A stretch of DNA of 34,885 bases from a virus, in IMG/VR virus record IMGVR_UViG_3300010371_000079, positions 1-34,885 of that record, one strand, 5' to 3'. Shown piece by piece: positions 13,907-24,000 of this stretch; within the stretch, counting starts at the first letter, position 1; every line of letters begins with the position of its first letter. The position numbers and the translations under genes are program-made. Below the pieces are notes generated by a model. That model ran no database searches, was not told the origin of the DNA, and saw nothing but the letters and a program-made list of their open reading frames with translations.

Positions 13907-14644
13907 ATGGTTCAAATTGTAAGAACTTTAAACGAGTTAATTATAAACTCCTTGTACCTTATTGGGGAGCTTGGCGTAGGAGAACCAGCCGATTCATTTA
14001 TGCTGTCATCTGGACTCGAACTTACGAATGAACTACTGGCGCAATTTGCATTAGACAGCATATACATCCCGTATCTTACCGAAGTATCGTTTAACATGGT
14101 AACAGGTCAAGCCACCTATACGGTAAGTGACATGATACTTCCGGTAGACGTGCCATATAGCGAAATTGTAGATTTATCGTTTGCAAATTACACAGTACCG
14201 AGTGCAGGGCAGGGCATAATTTATCCTCTTCAAATCATAACAAAATCCCAGTATTACAATGTGACGCGCCTTTTGCCACTACAAACACGGCCAGGCTTTA
14301 TATTCTTAGACAAGCAGCCAGAGTACACAACTGTCACATTATACCCGCAACCCGATCAGCCATATCCTTGTCTATTGGGTGCGAAGCTAATGGTCAGCAG
14401 CATGGTTGCAAACCAACCATTGGACAGGCTGCCGCCATTTTATTATGGGTTTTTGAAATATAGCCTTGCACGAAAGTTTTTAAGTTATTATCCATCCGCA
14501 AATTGGCCTGAAACCTCAGAGCAAGCTTATCAGGATTATTACAACTCTATAAAGGGCGTAAACGAAACAGATTTGACCATCCGGCCAACGGCAATCCTAT
14601 CAAGACCAGAACCGTTCTACTGGCAAAACATTTTGGCGTATTAA
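13907..14644 (+). CDS. P22 gp4-like tail accessory / head completion factor
   Basis: A 245-aa protein in the P22 gp4 position. The N-terminal helix region (LNELIINSLYLIGELGVGEPADS), the middle (YTVSDMILPVDVPYSEIVDLSF) and the C-terminal YYPSANWPETSEQAYQDYY match the gp4 family. P22 gp4 binds beneath the portal and, in P22, has muramidase activity; I see no way to confirm that activity here. GAGGAGG lies upstream. P22 gp4 is shorter (166 aa). Confidence 0.75.
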   Translation: MVQIVRTLNELIINSLYLIGELGVGEPADSFMLSSGLELTNELLAQFALDSIYIPYLTEVSFNMVTGQATYTVSDMILPVDVPYSEIVDLSFANYTVPSAGQGIIYPLQIITKSQYYNVTRLLPLQTRPGFIFLDKQPEYTTVTLYPQPDQPYPCLLGAKLMVSSMVANQPLDRLPPFYYGFLKYSLARKFLSYYPSANWPETSEQAYQDYYNSIKGVNETDLTIRPTAILSRPEPFYWQNILAY

Positions 14645-14645
14645 T

Positions 14646-16517
14646 ATGGCGACTAAAGCCGAAGATTATGATTTTGTTGGAAGCTACGACAACCAGCGTG
14701 TGCTTCCATTAAGTGCGCAGCGTACAGTAAACCTATTTGAGTACATAGACCCGGAAGGAAAAAAGCCCAAGTGCTTATTGTCTACCGCAGGGCTTGTTAA
14801 TATTGAACTGGATTTACAATTTGGCACAGGGGGAAGTCGCGCCACATTCGTATTTAAAGATGCCATTTATCAAGTATATGGCGCGGCTGTTTATAAGATA
14901 ACAGGCTCTACGGGTTTTCTTAGTGCGGCGCACATTGGGGACTTGTCCACCACCACAGGCTATGTGGGCATTGACGCCAACACCTTCCAGGTAATTTTTG
15001 TAGATGGTGAAAAAGGGTTTATTTATGACACCCAAACGGTTGTAACTCCTGCATTCTTAGAAATTACTGACACCTCATTCCCAGACAACCCAATTGATGT
15101 TTGCTTCATTGATGGGTTTTTCATAGTAGCACACGGTGGCACAAACCAGTTTCAAATGTCCATGTTTAACCAGGGGCTTGTTTGGGGCCCAGACTTCACA
15201 ACAGGAACAGGAAACGCATTTGTTGCAACAAGTGGGGCATCCCCTGACTTGGTATTGACCACAGGAACGGTACTAAATTATCAAATAGGAACACCTGTAC
15301 AATTCAATGGCGCGGGAACATTGCCCGTAGGAACCCCTGCAATCTCCAAAGGCGTCACATATTACGTGGTTGGGATTACCGCACCTAACATAATTAGGAT
15401 TTCGACCACGGTTGGCGGTACACCCATTACTTTTGCAACCGCGGGAACCGCTCCGATATTCGTCACAAACAACGGTCAATTGCAATTAGGAACTATTTCA
15501 TCCCATCCCGGGAACATTGTGGGGTGTCGCACTCTGCACAGGCGCATATTCCTGTTTTCCGAGAACTATACAGAAGTGTGGGAAAATGCAGGTGCCGGAA
15601 CAAACCTTCCCATAAGGCGCAACAATTCATTGCTTATGGAAGTAGGGACGCCTGCAATTGGAAGCATTATTGTAGGTTTTGATCGAATGTTCTTCTTGGC
15701 GCAAGACAAAGATGGCCTTGCTGGAGTCATGGGGGTAGCAGGTTCCGAGTCAACGCTATTAAGCAATCGAGCCCTTGACTTCCAACTAGCACAATATGCC
15801 GCTGACCCATTAACAGGGGTTCGTGACGCCAGAAGTGTCTTAATCAAAGAAAATGGCCTTATTTTCTATCGATTAAACTTTACTCTTGCAAACCATACCT
15901 TTGTATTAAACGTCACTATGAGTACGTCAGAATCTCCACTATGGCATGAAGAAGAAGTACTTAATGGCGATAGGCATCCCGCACAAACCCATGCCTACTT
16001 TGATGGGGTCAATTATTATGCCGATTACAACCAGAAAAAGTTTTACATGGTAGATGATGAGGTATCAACCAATGATGGCGAGCATATTAGGCGCATGCGT
16101 ATAGGCAAGCAAATGACACCTGGTGGCTATAATCGTTTGCGAATTGACAGGTGGCAATTAGATCTTCTTCAAGGACAAAAGGACATACTTAGGCGCGTTG
16201 ATGTGACCCTAGATACTGAGGATAGCCAAGCAATTACTACAGAAACCGATATTGATCTCATACTTGATCAGGGCACATTAATAGGCGGGAGCCAGCCTGT
16301 TGTTTACCTTTCTTATTCCAAAGACGGAGGCCAAACCTATGGCTTTCAACAACAAGGACTTATGGGAAAGTTAGGAGAACGCACCTACCGTACAGTTTGG
16401 CGTAAATTAGGTACTACCCCGAGAGGCCAAGGATATGTTCCAAAAGTAGAGTTTTACGCCGACTATCCCTTTGTTGTATTGGGGGCTGCGTGGGCTTTTG
16501 AAGTATTGCCGGAGTAG
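14646..16517 (+). CDS. P22 gp10-like packaged-DNA stabilisation protein with inserted domain
   Basis: A 623-aa beta-propeller-type tail hub protein. Family features include SAQRTVNLFEYIDPEGKKPK (23-42), STAGL (46-50) and, near 283-312, GTISSHPGNIVGCRTLHRR followed by IFLFSENYTEVW. P22 gp10 is 472 aa; the extra length is largely explained by residues about 187-276, a Thr/Gly/Val-rich block (TTGTVLNYQIGTPVQFNG; SKGVTYYVV) that interrupts the match and looks like an inserted beta-sandwich. The protein plugs the portal and carries the tailspikes. It starts one base after the gp4-like gene. Confidence 0.85.
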   Translation: MATKAEDYDFVGSYDNQRVLPLSAQRTVNLFEYIDPEGKKPKCLLSTAGLVNIELDLQFGTGGSRATFVFKDAIYQVYGAAVYKITGSTGFLSAAHIGDLSTTTGYVGIDANTFQVIFVDGEKGFIYDTQTVVTPAFLEITDTSFPDNPIDVCFIDGFFIVAHGGTNQFQMSMFNQGLVWGPDFTTGTGNAFVATSGASPDLVLTTGTVLNYQIGTPVQFNGAGTLPVGTPAISKGVTYYVVGITAPNIIRISTTVGGTPITFATAGTAPIFVTNNGQLQLGTISSHPGNIVGCRTLHRRIFLFSENYTEVWENAGAGTNLPIRRNNSLLMEVGTPAIGSIIVGFDRMFFLAQDKDGLAGVMGVAGSESTLLSNRALDFQLAQYAADPLTGVRDARSVLIKENGLIFYRLNFTLANHTFVLNVTMSTSESPLWHEEEVLNGDRHPAQTHAYFDGVNYYADYNQKKFYMVDDEVSTNDGEHIRRMRIGKQMTPGGYNRLRIDRWQLDLLQGQKDILRRVDVTLDTEDSQAITTETDIDLILDQGTLIGGSQPVVYLSYSKDGGQTYGFQQQGLMGKLGERTYRTVWRKLGTTPRGQGYVPKVEFYADYPFVVLGAAWAFEVLPE

Positions 16518-16520
16518 CTT

Positions 16521-16820
16521 ATGGCCAGAGACTTAGACAACTTTCCAACATATGACCCATTGGTAAAGGACGGGGTATATTTAAGCAATGTTTGGTCTGA
16601 TTTCATGGCTAGTTTTGTAGAGTCATTGCGCGAATACTTATCATTGCATGGGATATTTGTGCCTATCTTGACCCAAGAGCAACGAGATGCAATACAAGCC
16701 CCTGTAGAAGGGCAAATGATTTATGTGTTTAATACGAGCCTCCCTGGGTTGCCTCGTACGGCACAATTACAGGTTTGGAAAGTCACGGCAGACGTTGGCC
16801 AGTGGAACGTTATCGTATAG
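16521..16820 (+). CDS. Small tail-associated protein (99 aa)
   Basis: Starts three bases after the gp10-like gene, in the position of P22 gp26 (needle), but too short and not coiled coil. The sequence has YDPLVKDGVYLSNVWSDFM, an FVPILTQEQRDAIQAPVEGQ segment and a beta-rich end (AQLQVWKVTADVGQWNVIV), which resembles small phage proteins ending in a trimer-forming knob. Structural role probable. Confidence 0.6.
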   Translation: MARDLDNFPTYDPLVKDGVYLSNVWSDFMASFVESLREYLSLHGIFVPILTQEQRDAIQAPVEGQMIYVFNTSLPGLPRTAQLQVWKVTADVGQWNVIV

Positions 16821-16849
16821 AATGAATTATTAATCTCAAGGAGTGAGAT

Positions 16850-17446
16850 ATGGATTTTGGAGGCGGTGGTTTTTGGGGCGGTGCAGGCCAGTTTTTAAAC
16901 GGAATGTTTGGAAATTCTGGAAAGCCCTACGATAAGGCAGCCCAACAATATCAAGACTGGACAAACAAGGGCGCCCAAGTAAACGCGCCTTTCTTTAATG
17001 CAGGCGCAGGAGCAATCCCTGATTATCAAAATTGGCTTCAGGGACAAAAAGACCCAAGTCAATTTATAAACAACCTAATGGGCGGTTATAGTGAAAGTCC
17101 ATATGCGCACAATCTACAAAACCAAAACATAAACGCCGGGAACAATTTTGCATCAGCCAATGGACTTACTGGCAGTTCCGCCATGGCGCAACAATTACAA
17201 CAAAATGCCAACAACATATCATCAGGGGATATGAATTCCTGGTTACAAAATGTATTAGGAATAAATAGCCAATATGGTGCCGGGCAACAAAACCTGATGA
17301 ACATGGGGCAGAATGCCGCCAATTCATTGACCAACCTTTATAACAATATGGGTGAGCGCATGGGTAATGCTGCCTTCGGTGCTGAAAAAGGTCGCCAGCA
17401 TGACAAAAGCAATATGTGGGGCGGTCTTTTTAACATGTTTTTTTAA
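16850..17446 (+). CDS. Probable DNA ejection protein, Gly/Asn/Gln-rich (198 aa)
   Basis: Extreme composition: a glycine-rich hydrophobic start (MDFGGGGFWGGAGQFLNG), then many Asn, Gln and Ala (LQNQNINAGNNFASANGLTG). It has the position and composition of P22 gp7, which is injected with DNA. GGAG precedes the ATG. The first 25 residues could insert in a membrane. Assigned by synteny. Confidence 0.6.
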   Translation: MDFGGGGFWGGAGQFLNGMFGNSGKPYDKAAQQYQDWTNKGAQVNAPFFNAGAGAIPDYQNWLQGQKDPSQFINNLMGGYSESPYAHNLQNQNINAGNNFASANGLTGSSAMAQQLQQNANNISSGDMNSWLQNVLGINSQYGAGQQNLMNMGQNAANSLTNLYNNMGERMGNAAFGAEKGRQHDKSNMWGGLFNMFF

Positions 17447-17455
17447 GGGATTGAA

Positions 17456-18796
17456 ATGCCATTACCATTACCAGGTGAATTTGAAGATTTTGTAAGTGGT
17501 GCCTCCAGAGGGAATGCACTTAAAAACCTTATGGCACAGAGAAGGTATAATGAGGCCAAGGCAAATTATGGACCCCAAACACTAATGGCAGAAGCCGCCT
17601 CAAAACTTGCCTATGCAAACCTTATGGGGCCACAGTTTCTAGCAAAGGCCATGCAAGACCCAATGTTCATGGGAAACATGACAGAAGAACAAAAATCCGA
17701 GATTGCCCGCATAGTTCATGGCGCAGGAACTGGTCAAGGAACGGGAGGAAACTTCTTAAGTCTAATGCCTGGACAACCACAAAACCAAACTAATTCAACG
17801 GGGTTTATACCGTCTGCCATAAACCATCTTAAAAACTTATTTGGCATGGGTACACCACAACCAACACAGCAAGGGATGTCAAGAAATGCAATTGTAAATC
17901 CTATGCCACAAAGACAGGCTGTTCCACAACAGGCACAACAAAGTATAGCACAAGTAGGTTCGTATGTTGATGATAATGGCAATCCGGTTGATGAAAATGG
18001 GGATTCTATTCCCACGCCTGTGACACCAGAAGAAGCCGCTTCTTTGCAAGCTCAAAACGATGCAGGGAATCCTCCTTCCAAACCAATTAAAATGACTGTA
18101 AATACAGGAAACAAGGCACCTATTAAAGAAGGGGCTTATGAAACAAAGGGAGGGAAATACCAGGGAAGATTCGAAGAAGAAAAGGAAATGGGCAAGATTA
18201 GGGCAAAACAACGATCGGAACTTGATAATCAGATTGAGCAGGCCATTGCATCAGAAGCACCCGTAAAGCATTTGGGGGAAATAATAAAAAACCCGATGTT
18301 CCAAAATATGAGAAAATTTCCCTGGTTCCAGAAGCTGCAATTAGGAATGAAAGCAACTAACGGTACTCGTGAAGAGCAAAAACTAATTGGTGATTTTCAA
18401 ACAACAGCGATGAAGGCAGTAGCGGAAACAATTAAGAGTTTTGGCGGTAGAATATTAGACAAAGAGGTAACACTTGCCAATGATATGAAGATAAGCCCGA
18501 ATGACACGATTGGGGTAATCATTGGTAAATACCCCTCCATTGTTGCCTTTAATGAAATGACAAAGCAAAGGGCAAGCATAGCTAGTAAAATAATGAAAGA
18601 TGAAGGGGCTAGCAAAGGGGAGGCTTTACAAAGAGCAGACAAGCAAGTTGACGGGGAAGCCATAAGAGCAAGAGTTGAAAAAGATATAGAGGGCTACCCA
18701 AACCACGATGACATTAAATATACAGCAAAAGAGCTGGGTATAACCGAAGCAGAAGTAATCAAAAGATTAAAAGCTAAGGGTAAATATCATGCCTAG
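17456..18796 (+). CDS. Probable DNA ejection protein (446 aa)
   Basis: It lies between the gp7-like and gp16-like genes, as P22 gp20 does (471 aa). The N-terminal quarter is alanine-rich helix (LMAEAASKLAYANLMGPQFL), the middle is Gln/Pro-rich and probably disordered (PTQQGMSRNAIVNPMPQRQA), and the C-terminus is charged helix. It overlaps the next gene by eight bases. Confidence 0.6.
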   Translation: MPLPLPGEFEDFVSGASRGNALKNLMAQRRYNEAKANYGPQTLMAEAASKLAYANLMGPQFLAKAMQDPMFMGNMTEEQKSEIARIVHGAGTGQGTGGNFLSLMPGQPQNQTNSTGFIPSAINHLKNLFGMGTPQPTQQGMSRNAIVNPMPQRQAVPQQAQQSIAQVGSYVDDNGNPVDENGDSIPTPVTPEEAASLQAQNDAGNPPSKPIKMTVNTGNKAPIKEGAYETKGGKYQGRFEEEKEMGKIRAKQRSELDNQIEQAIASEAPVKHLGEIIKNPMFQNMRKFPWFQKLQLGMKATNGTREEQKLIGDFQTTAMKAVAETIKSFGGRILDKEVTLANDMKISPNDTIGVIIGKYPSIVAFNEMTKQRASIASKIMKDEGASKGEALQRADKQVDGEAIRARVEKDIEGYPNHDDIKYTAKELGITEAEVIKRLKAKGKYHA

Positions 18797-20630
18797 AAAT
18801 TTACTTTCCGATGATACGACTCCTCAATATGCGCCTAGGCAACCTAGAAACCTATTGCTTGATGAAGAACCTAAAGAAGGTCTTAGCACATCTTTAATGA
18901 TGGCATTGCCACGTATTGCAGAAGATGTTGGAACAAAGGCCAACGAATTCTTTGGTAAGCTTCCTGGATACTACGAGAAGGCAAAAACAGAAGTTCCGGC
19001 AGCCATGGATTTAATTCATAAAAATAAAAATGCCGGACATCGATTAGGACAAGCAGCAGCGGGAGGGTTAGAATTTGCAAATTCCCTTTATCAATTGCCA
19101 GTCGCATTAAATAAATACTTTGAAGACAGATTGCATCTTGCTCCAAGAGGTTCTAATCAGTTATTACAAAAAATGTTTCCAAGTGCTCAAGGGCTTATTG
19201 AAAAAGGCTTTGACCAACCAAAATACCCAGGTGAAGCACTTACAAGGCAATGGCCTCAAGTAGTTCCCGCAGTGAACGCTCTAGGTAAACTGGGAATGGG
19301 TATTGGTAGGTTTGTTAAAAAAATACCTCCTTCAAATGCTTTCAGGGGCAATTTAACACCAGAAGAACTAGCAGAGAATCTGCGTATCACCCAAGGAACT
19401 GAAACAGGATTAGGGGACGTTATTGGTTCCCCTTGGCTTAAACGCATGTATGAAAATGTTGTTGCCAAAGTTCCATTTGCAGGCGTTACAGAATCCATGC
19501 AACGCAATGCAGGAAATATCATTAATAGAGGTCATAACATCATAGATGAGATTGGAGGCGGTAGAGACATTACAAATCTTGACCAATATTTAAATGATGC
19601 CCTTAAAGAATCCTATGAAACTCATCAGTTTGATAAAAATGCTGGATATAAAGAAGTAAATGATATTGCAAATAAAATCAAACTCAAATTAGATTTGCCA
19701 AACTTTGCCAAAGAAGCATCTAAATATAAAAATGCTATAGAAGAAACAAATATTTTAAAATATGAACCAGAAATGCAAAAACTAATGCATAAAATTGGTA
19801 GATATGAAACCCCTGTAAAAACAGAAACAAAAACAGGCAAAATTATAGATGAATTTGGAAATCCCATACTAAATGAGACAATGCATACATACCCAACTCT
19901 TGAAGAAGCAAATTTGCTTAAAGGAAAATTAAACGAACTGTCCAGGCAACATGGATCCTCTCCAAGCCCGTCTGATAGACACCTAGCCAAGGTATTTGGC
20001 GGACTTTCAAGAACCCTTAAAACAGATATACAAAATTCTATTGAAAAATCAGGCCATGAAGGGCTAAAAGGGAAGTATAAGCAATCAGAAGAACATTATG
20101 CTAAGAAATTCTCCCCATTCCTTGATAAACAAATCTATAAGTTTATTAATGGAAATGCCGATCCTGAAACACTAGTATCATCATTTATAAAAACCGGAAA
20201 GTCCACAGACCGAGCAAACCTAATTAATAAGCTTAACCAAAAACTTCCCCTGGAAGACAGGAATTTATTAGGATATACATATCTACAAAGGGCAATGGAC
20301 GAAAACAATGTTCTTAACCCCATGAAGCTTAAGACGCTATTAAGCAAAAATGCATTAGGAAACAAGCAATTTGAAGCCTTGTTTCCCGATCCAAAAATGA
20401 GAAATGCATTAAGAGATTATGTAAAACTTGTTGGAATGAACACCAAGGGACTAAACTTGATGCATAATCCAGAAACAGGCCAAATGGCCATGGACTTACT
20501 GCCTTTGATATCTAAGTCTCCTGCAAAATTGGCTGCAAAATTAATAGGCGCGCCTTATGTTGGTAAAAAATTAAGCTCAGAGAAGACCAGAACCAATCTT
20601 GTAAATAAGATGATAAAGAAATCAAAGTAA
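18789..20630 (+). CDS. Probable DNA ejection protein, gp16-like (613 aa)
   Basis: Similar in length to P22 gp16 (609 aa) and last of the ejection series. It starts with PRNLLSDD and PRNLLLDEE, a short peptide repeat of unknown role, followed by long helical regions rich in Lys and Glu (NEFFGKLPGYYEKAKTEVPA) and a C-terminal hydrophobic stretch (MDLLPLISKSPAKLAAKLIG). In P22 gp16 crosses the envelope with the DNA. Confidence 0.65.
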   Translation: MPRNLLSDDTTPQYAPRQPRNLLLDEEPKEGLSTSLMMALPRIAEDVGTKANEFFGKLPGYYEKAKTEVPAAMDLIHKNKNAGHRLGQAAAGGLEFANSLYQLPVALNKYFEDRLHLAPRGSNQLLQKMFPSAQGLIEKGFDQPKYPGEALTRQWPQVVPAVNALGKLGMGIGRFVKKIPPSNAFRGNLTPEELAENLRITQGTETGLGDVIGSPWLKRMYENVVAKVPFAGVTESMQRNAGNIINRGHNIIDEIGGGRDITNLDQYLNDALKESYETHQFDKNAGYKEVNDIANKIKLKLDLPNFAKEASKYKNAIEETNILKYEPEMQKLMHKIGRYETPVKTETKTGKIIDEFGNPILNETMHTYPTLEEANLLKGKLNELSRQHGSSPSPSDRHLAKVFGGLSRTLKTDIQNSIEKSGHEGLKGKYKQSEEHYAKKFSPFLDKQIYKFINGNADPETLVSSFIKTGKSTDRANLINKLNQKLPLEDRNLLGYTYLQRAMDENNVLNPMKLKTLLSKNALGNKQFEALFPDPKMRNALRDYVKLVGMNTKGLNLMHNPETGQMAMDLLPLISKSPAKLAAKLIGAPYVGKKLSSEKTRTNLVNKMIKKSK

Positions 20631-20673
20631 AAGTAGTATAAAATAATTGAAACATCACAAGGACTCGTGATAC

Positions 20674-22311
20674 ATGGCATCAACATTCAGCATAGCCCCA
20701 GAACCATTCTGGTATATCGTAAACCAAGCAGGGACTTCTGCGGGTGGTGCAAAGTTATATACAAGACGCGCCTTAAACCATGATGAAGACAAGCTAACAT
20801 ATCAAGATGCCGCCGGTAACGTCCCCTGGACAAACCCAATAATCTTTGGGCTAAACGGTGTTGCCCCGGGGCCTATATTTTGGGAATTTGATGATGCCCA
20901 GCCTGATGAGCTATATTACATATTTGTAAATGACGCTGAAGGCAATCTTCTTTGGGACATGAACAACTTTTCAGGCCAAGGAGGAAGTGGTGGAGGTGGG
21001 GATACAACAACGTTCCTTCCTCTTATAAACTACATCACCAACAACCAGTTTATTGATCATATAGATGACACCACCAACCCGGGCACAAACCTTGTTATCG
21101 CACCCTCCAACCATAAGGGATTTACGCCTTCCCCCACAGCAGTAACACCTGTTATTGGCACATGGGGGGCAGTGGGTAGTGATATACGATTTGTTAAAAA
21201 TGCTGCGGGAACCCCAGGTACAGATTCTATAACATTTGTTACCTTTGCGCTTGCCGATCCTGCCATGGGTTCATCGGATGTGACCCCCGTTGAATATGTT
21301 AAATACACATGTTCAGGAGCCGCTACTGGTGAGACTTTCAAGGCATTTCAATTTCCGATAACCCAAAAGGTAAAGAACCTTTCGAACCAATTAATGACAT
21401 TTAAAGTTTGGGCAAAGGTTGCCGCAACGGCAAAAACCCTGCAAGTATTTGTTCGCCAATACTTTGGTTCAAATACGGCTGTTGCAAGTGCTGAAGTCCA
21501 TCAACAAGTAGGAACAATAAGTCTCACAACCACGTGGACTGAATATACCATTTCATTAACAATCCCCACCGTTGCTGGTGGAACACTAGGTGCTGTAGGT
21601 TCTCAAACTGATGACGATGCCTTGTACATACAGCTTGGAATGCCCCTAGATCAGACCTCCGAGATATGGTTCATAAAGCCCAAGCTTTATTTAGGAACTA
21701 TCACCAATAGCAAAGAATTTGATGAATACGACGAAATATACTCAATCACAACCACTGCAAGAACGGGTGATATTAGAGTAAGCCTTACGCCTAACCCTCC
21801 AAGGGGTTGGGTGGCCATGAACGATACATCTATTGGTAATGTGGGATCGGGTGCCACGGGTCGCGCCAACAAAGACACCTTCCAGCTTTATTCAACGATT
21901 TATACATGCGTAAGCAACACGTACGCCCCTGTATCCGGCGGAAGAAGCGGTGGCGGGACTACAATGGCAGATGCCATTACAGACTTTCTAGCTAACAAAA
22001 CCTTAACATTGCCATCTTCATTAGGGCGCGCGCTCGCCGCTGCCGGAAATGGCGCAGGGCTTACCGCAAGGCCATTAGGCTCTACTGATGGATCTGAAAC
22101 AAGTAGCGGACTGGTAAGCCATAACCACCCACTATCATTCGTTGCACTGACATTGACAAACGTCCAAGCAGGAGCGGGTGCTCAAGCGCTTGTACCAAAT
22201 ATTGGCGGGATAGTATCAAATAATCCTGTGACCGTTGCAACCCAAGGGAGCGGCGCGTCTTTTAGCATAATGCAGCCCACGAGCTTCTTTAATGTGTTTA
22301 TAAAACTGTAG
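20674..22311 (+). CDS. Tail fibre with collar-type C-terminus (545 aa)
   Basis: Residues 1-100 (APEPFWYIVNQAGTSAGGAK, then YTRRALN and an AAGNVPWTNPI loop) resemble the N-terminal attachment domain of phage fibres. A Gly/Ser linker (GQGGSGGGGD) at about 101-110 separates a beta-sandwich carbohydrate-binding-like domain (about 120-350) from a C-terminal collar-like domain with SLGRALAAAGNG, SHNHPLSF and the ending MQPTSFFNVFIKL. It probably binds the host surface. It has the place of the P22 tailspike but no endorhamnosidase helix is evident. Confidence 0.75.
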   Translation: MASTFSIAPEPFWYIVNQAGTSAGGAKLYTRRALNHDEDKLTYQDAAGNVPWTNPIIFGLNGVAPGPIFWEFDDAQPDELYYIFVNDAEGNLLWDMNNFSGQGGSGGGGDTTTFLPLINYITNNQFIDHIDDTTNPGTNLVIAPSNHKGFTPSPTAVTPVIGTWGAVGSDIRFVKNAAGTPGTDSITFVTFALADPAMGSSDVTPVEYVKYTCSGAATGETFKAFQFPITQKVKNLSNQLMTFKVWAKVAATAKTLQVFVRQYFGSNTAVASAEVHQQVGTISLTTTWTEYTISLTIPTVAGGTLGAVGSQTDDDALYIQLGMPLDQTSEIWFIKPKLYLGTITNSKEFDEYDEIYSITTTARTGDIRVSLTPNPPRGWVAMNDTSIGNVGSGATGRANKDTFQLYSTIYTCVSNTYAPVSGGRSGGGTTMADAITDFLANKTLTLPSSLGRALAAAGNGAGLTARPLGSTDGSETSSGLVSHNHPLSFVALTLTNVQAGAGAQALVPNIGGIVSNNPVTVATQGSGASFSIMQPTSFFNVFIKL

Positions 22312-22326
22312 AAATAGGAGCCATAA

Positions 22327-22629
22327 ATGGCAGTTCAATTAGTACAAGTTCCAGCTTTAGACCCAAATGCCTACACGGGACCAACGCGAGTTATGGCAGG
22401 TGTAGCACGCACAGGCACCGTAACTCTGGATACCCTCTATGGTGCAAATGGTTCAGTAGAATTCGCACGTTGGCTATACGTAGGAGTCACAGGAACCATA
22501 TCCTATAGAAAATGGGATGGAACCGATCAATCTTTAGTAGGATTAGCCGCAGGGGTATGGCATCCAATTTATTCAATCCAAGTAAATACAGCTGGAACTA
22601 CTGCAACAAGCATAGTGTGGGGAAGTTAA
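22327..22629 (+). CDS. Small beta-rich structural protein (100 aa)
   Basis: AGGAG precedes the ATG. The sequence is beta-rich, with ARWLYVGVTGTISYRKWDG and VWHPIYSIQVNTAGTTATSI, like the trimeric knobs or decoration proteins in many phages. It lies among fibres, so it is probably virion-associated. Confidence 0.55.
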   Translation: MAVQLVQVPALDPNAYTGPTRVMAGVARTGTVTLDTLYGANGSVEFARWLYVGVTGTISYRKWDGTDQSLVGLAAGVWHPIYSIQVNTAGTTATSIVWGS

Positions 22630-22665
22630 TAAACTTCAAATTTAACAATAGAAAAGGACTTTAAA

Positions 22666-23949
22666 ATGACTACAACGTTTTCACAAACCGTGATTTCCCC
22701 ATGGCTAACACCTGTGAGGTTAGCATCTACATCAAACATTGCTGGAACTTATTACAATGGTCCTGCTAACAATGGTGTTGGTGCAACACTTACAATTGCA
22801 GCCTCATCATTAACGGTTGATAGTGTCGTGGCGGCAGTTGGTGACAGGATATTACTACAGACCCAAACCAATACCTATGAACAAGGCATCTATGTAGTAA
22901 CAAGCATTGCAAGTACGGTTGTATTGACCCGCTCAGAAGACATGCAATCTATTGAACAGCTAAAAGCAGGGTTCTACGTTGCAGTTGGTGCGGGCTCTGT
23001 AAGCGCTGGCAACTTCTACACCTTAGTAGAGCCATTGCCACAACGCTTAGGCATTGATGCAATGGTATTTAATGCCGATCCATCCGCAGGGGGGGTTACC
23101 TTTTCAGGTCCCGCATCAACTGCTAATGCATTGGCAGTATTCAGCGATACTTCAGGCAACCTAAAAGCTGCAAGCACTAATACTACTATTGGACAACCTC
23201 TAGCGGTAACAGGCGCACTGTCTTCTACTACAACCGTTACTTCCGGTACTAGCATGGCGGCAACTACCAGCATGACCGCAGGTACTACTATTACAGCCAC
23301 AGCGGGAGCTATCTCAAGTGGTGTGTCAACTGGTGGGTTTGTAGGCCTTGTTAAAGCATTCCCAACAACAGCCACAAGCGGCTTTATAGCCATTCAGGGC
23401 GCCGTCAACGGAAGCGGCAACTTCGGCACAACAATAAGCAATGCAACTACCCAAGGCCAAGCCCAGGTGGTTACTGTTCCTAATGCAGGGGCTGCCACTG
23501 CCAACTTCTTGCTTGACACAGGCACAGGAGCCACAGCCACTATAACCAATATAAGCACAGGTGCTACCCCTGTTCCTTTGGTAGACCCAGGTAGCTGTAC
23601 TATTACAGCAGCCGCAGGTGCCGCCAATACTGCAACAGTTACCGTACAGCTTAAGGATGGTGCAGGTACTAATATTGCCAGGAGTGTTGCCTTTAGGGTC
23701 TACGCCTCTTCTGCTGCCGACGGTCTTACACTTGCATCTGCTGCTTCAACTGGTTTTTCTGTTGCATCTGGTGGCTTGAGCCTTGCAAATGGTACAGCCG
23801 TAACAACGCAAATAAGTTGTATGTCTAGTGCTACAGGAGGTTGCGTATTGAGCCTACTTGATACGGGTAAGCAAACAAGCTATCTAGTATTAGTACTTCC
23901 AAGTGGCAATAAAATCTCTGCTCAACTGTCAGCAGGTTCTTACGGTTAG
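22666..23949 (+). CDS. Fibre or adhesin-like structural protein (427 aa)
   Basis: The N-terminal domain (SPWLTPVRLASTSNIAGTYY, then QGIYVVTSIAST, LKAGFYVAVGAGSVSAGNFY) resembles a beta-rich domain common in phage fibres and decoration proteins. It is followed by a Thr/Ser/Gly/Ala-rich stem with short repeats (TTTVTSGTSMAATTSMTAGT) and a C-terminal beta domain. AAAGGA lies upstream. It ends before a terminator. Confidence 0.65.
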   Translation: MTTTFSQTVISPWLTPVRLASTSNIAGTYYNGPANNGVGATLTIAASSLTVDSVVAAVGDRILLQTQTNTYEQGIYVVTSIASTVVLTRSEDMQSIEQLKAGFYVAVGAGSVSAGNFYTLVEPLPQRLGIDAMVFNADPSAGGVTFSGPASTANALAVFSDTSGNLKAASTNTTIGQPLAVTGALSSTTTVTSGTSMAATTSMTAGTTITATAGAISSGVSTGGFVGLVKAFPTTATSGFIAIQGAVNGSGNFGTTISNATTQGQAQVVTVPNAGAATANFLLDTGTGATATITNISTGATPVPLVDPGSCTITAAAGAANTATVTVQLKDGAGTNIARSVAFRVYASSAADGLTLASAASTGFSVASGGLSLANGTAVTTQISCMSSATGGCVLSLLDTGKQTSYLVLVLPSGNKISAQLSAGSYG

Positions 23950-23959
23950 TAGAATACAA

Positions 23960-23986
23960 GGGAGGGTCAAATACCCTCCCCATTTT
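23960..23986 (+). terminator. Intrinsic terminator within the fibre cluster
   Basis: GGGAGGG (23960-23966) and CCCTCCC (23974-23980) form a 7-bp stem with a 7-base loop, followed by CATTTTT. It comes just after the 427-aa fibre gene. Confidence 0.75.
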
Positions 23987-24000
23987 TAAAAGGACTTAAG

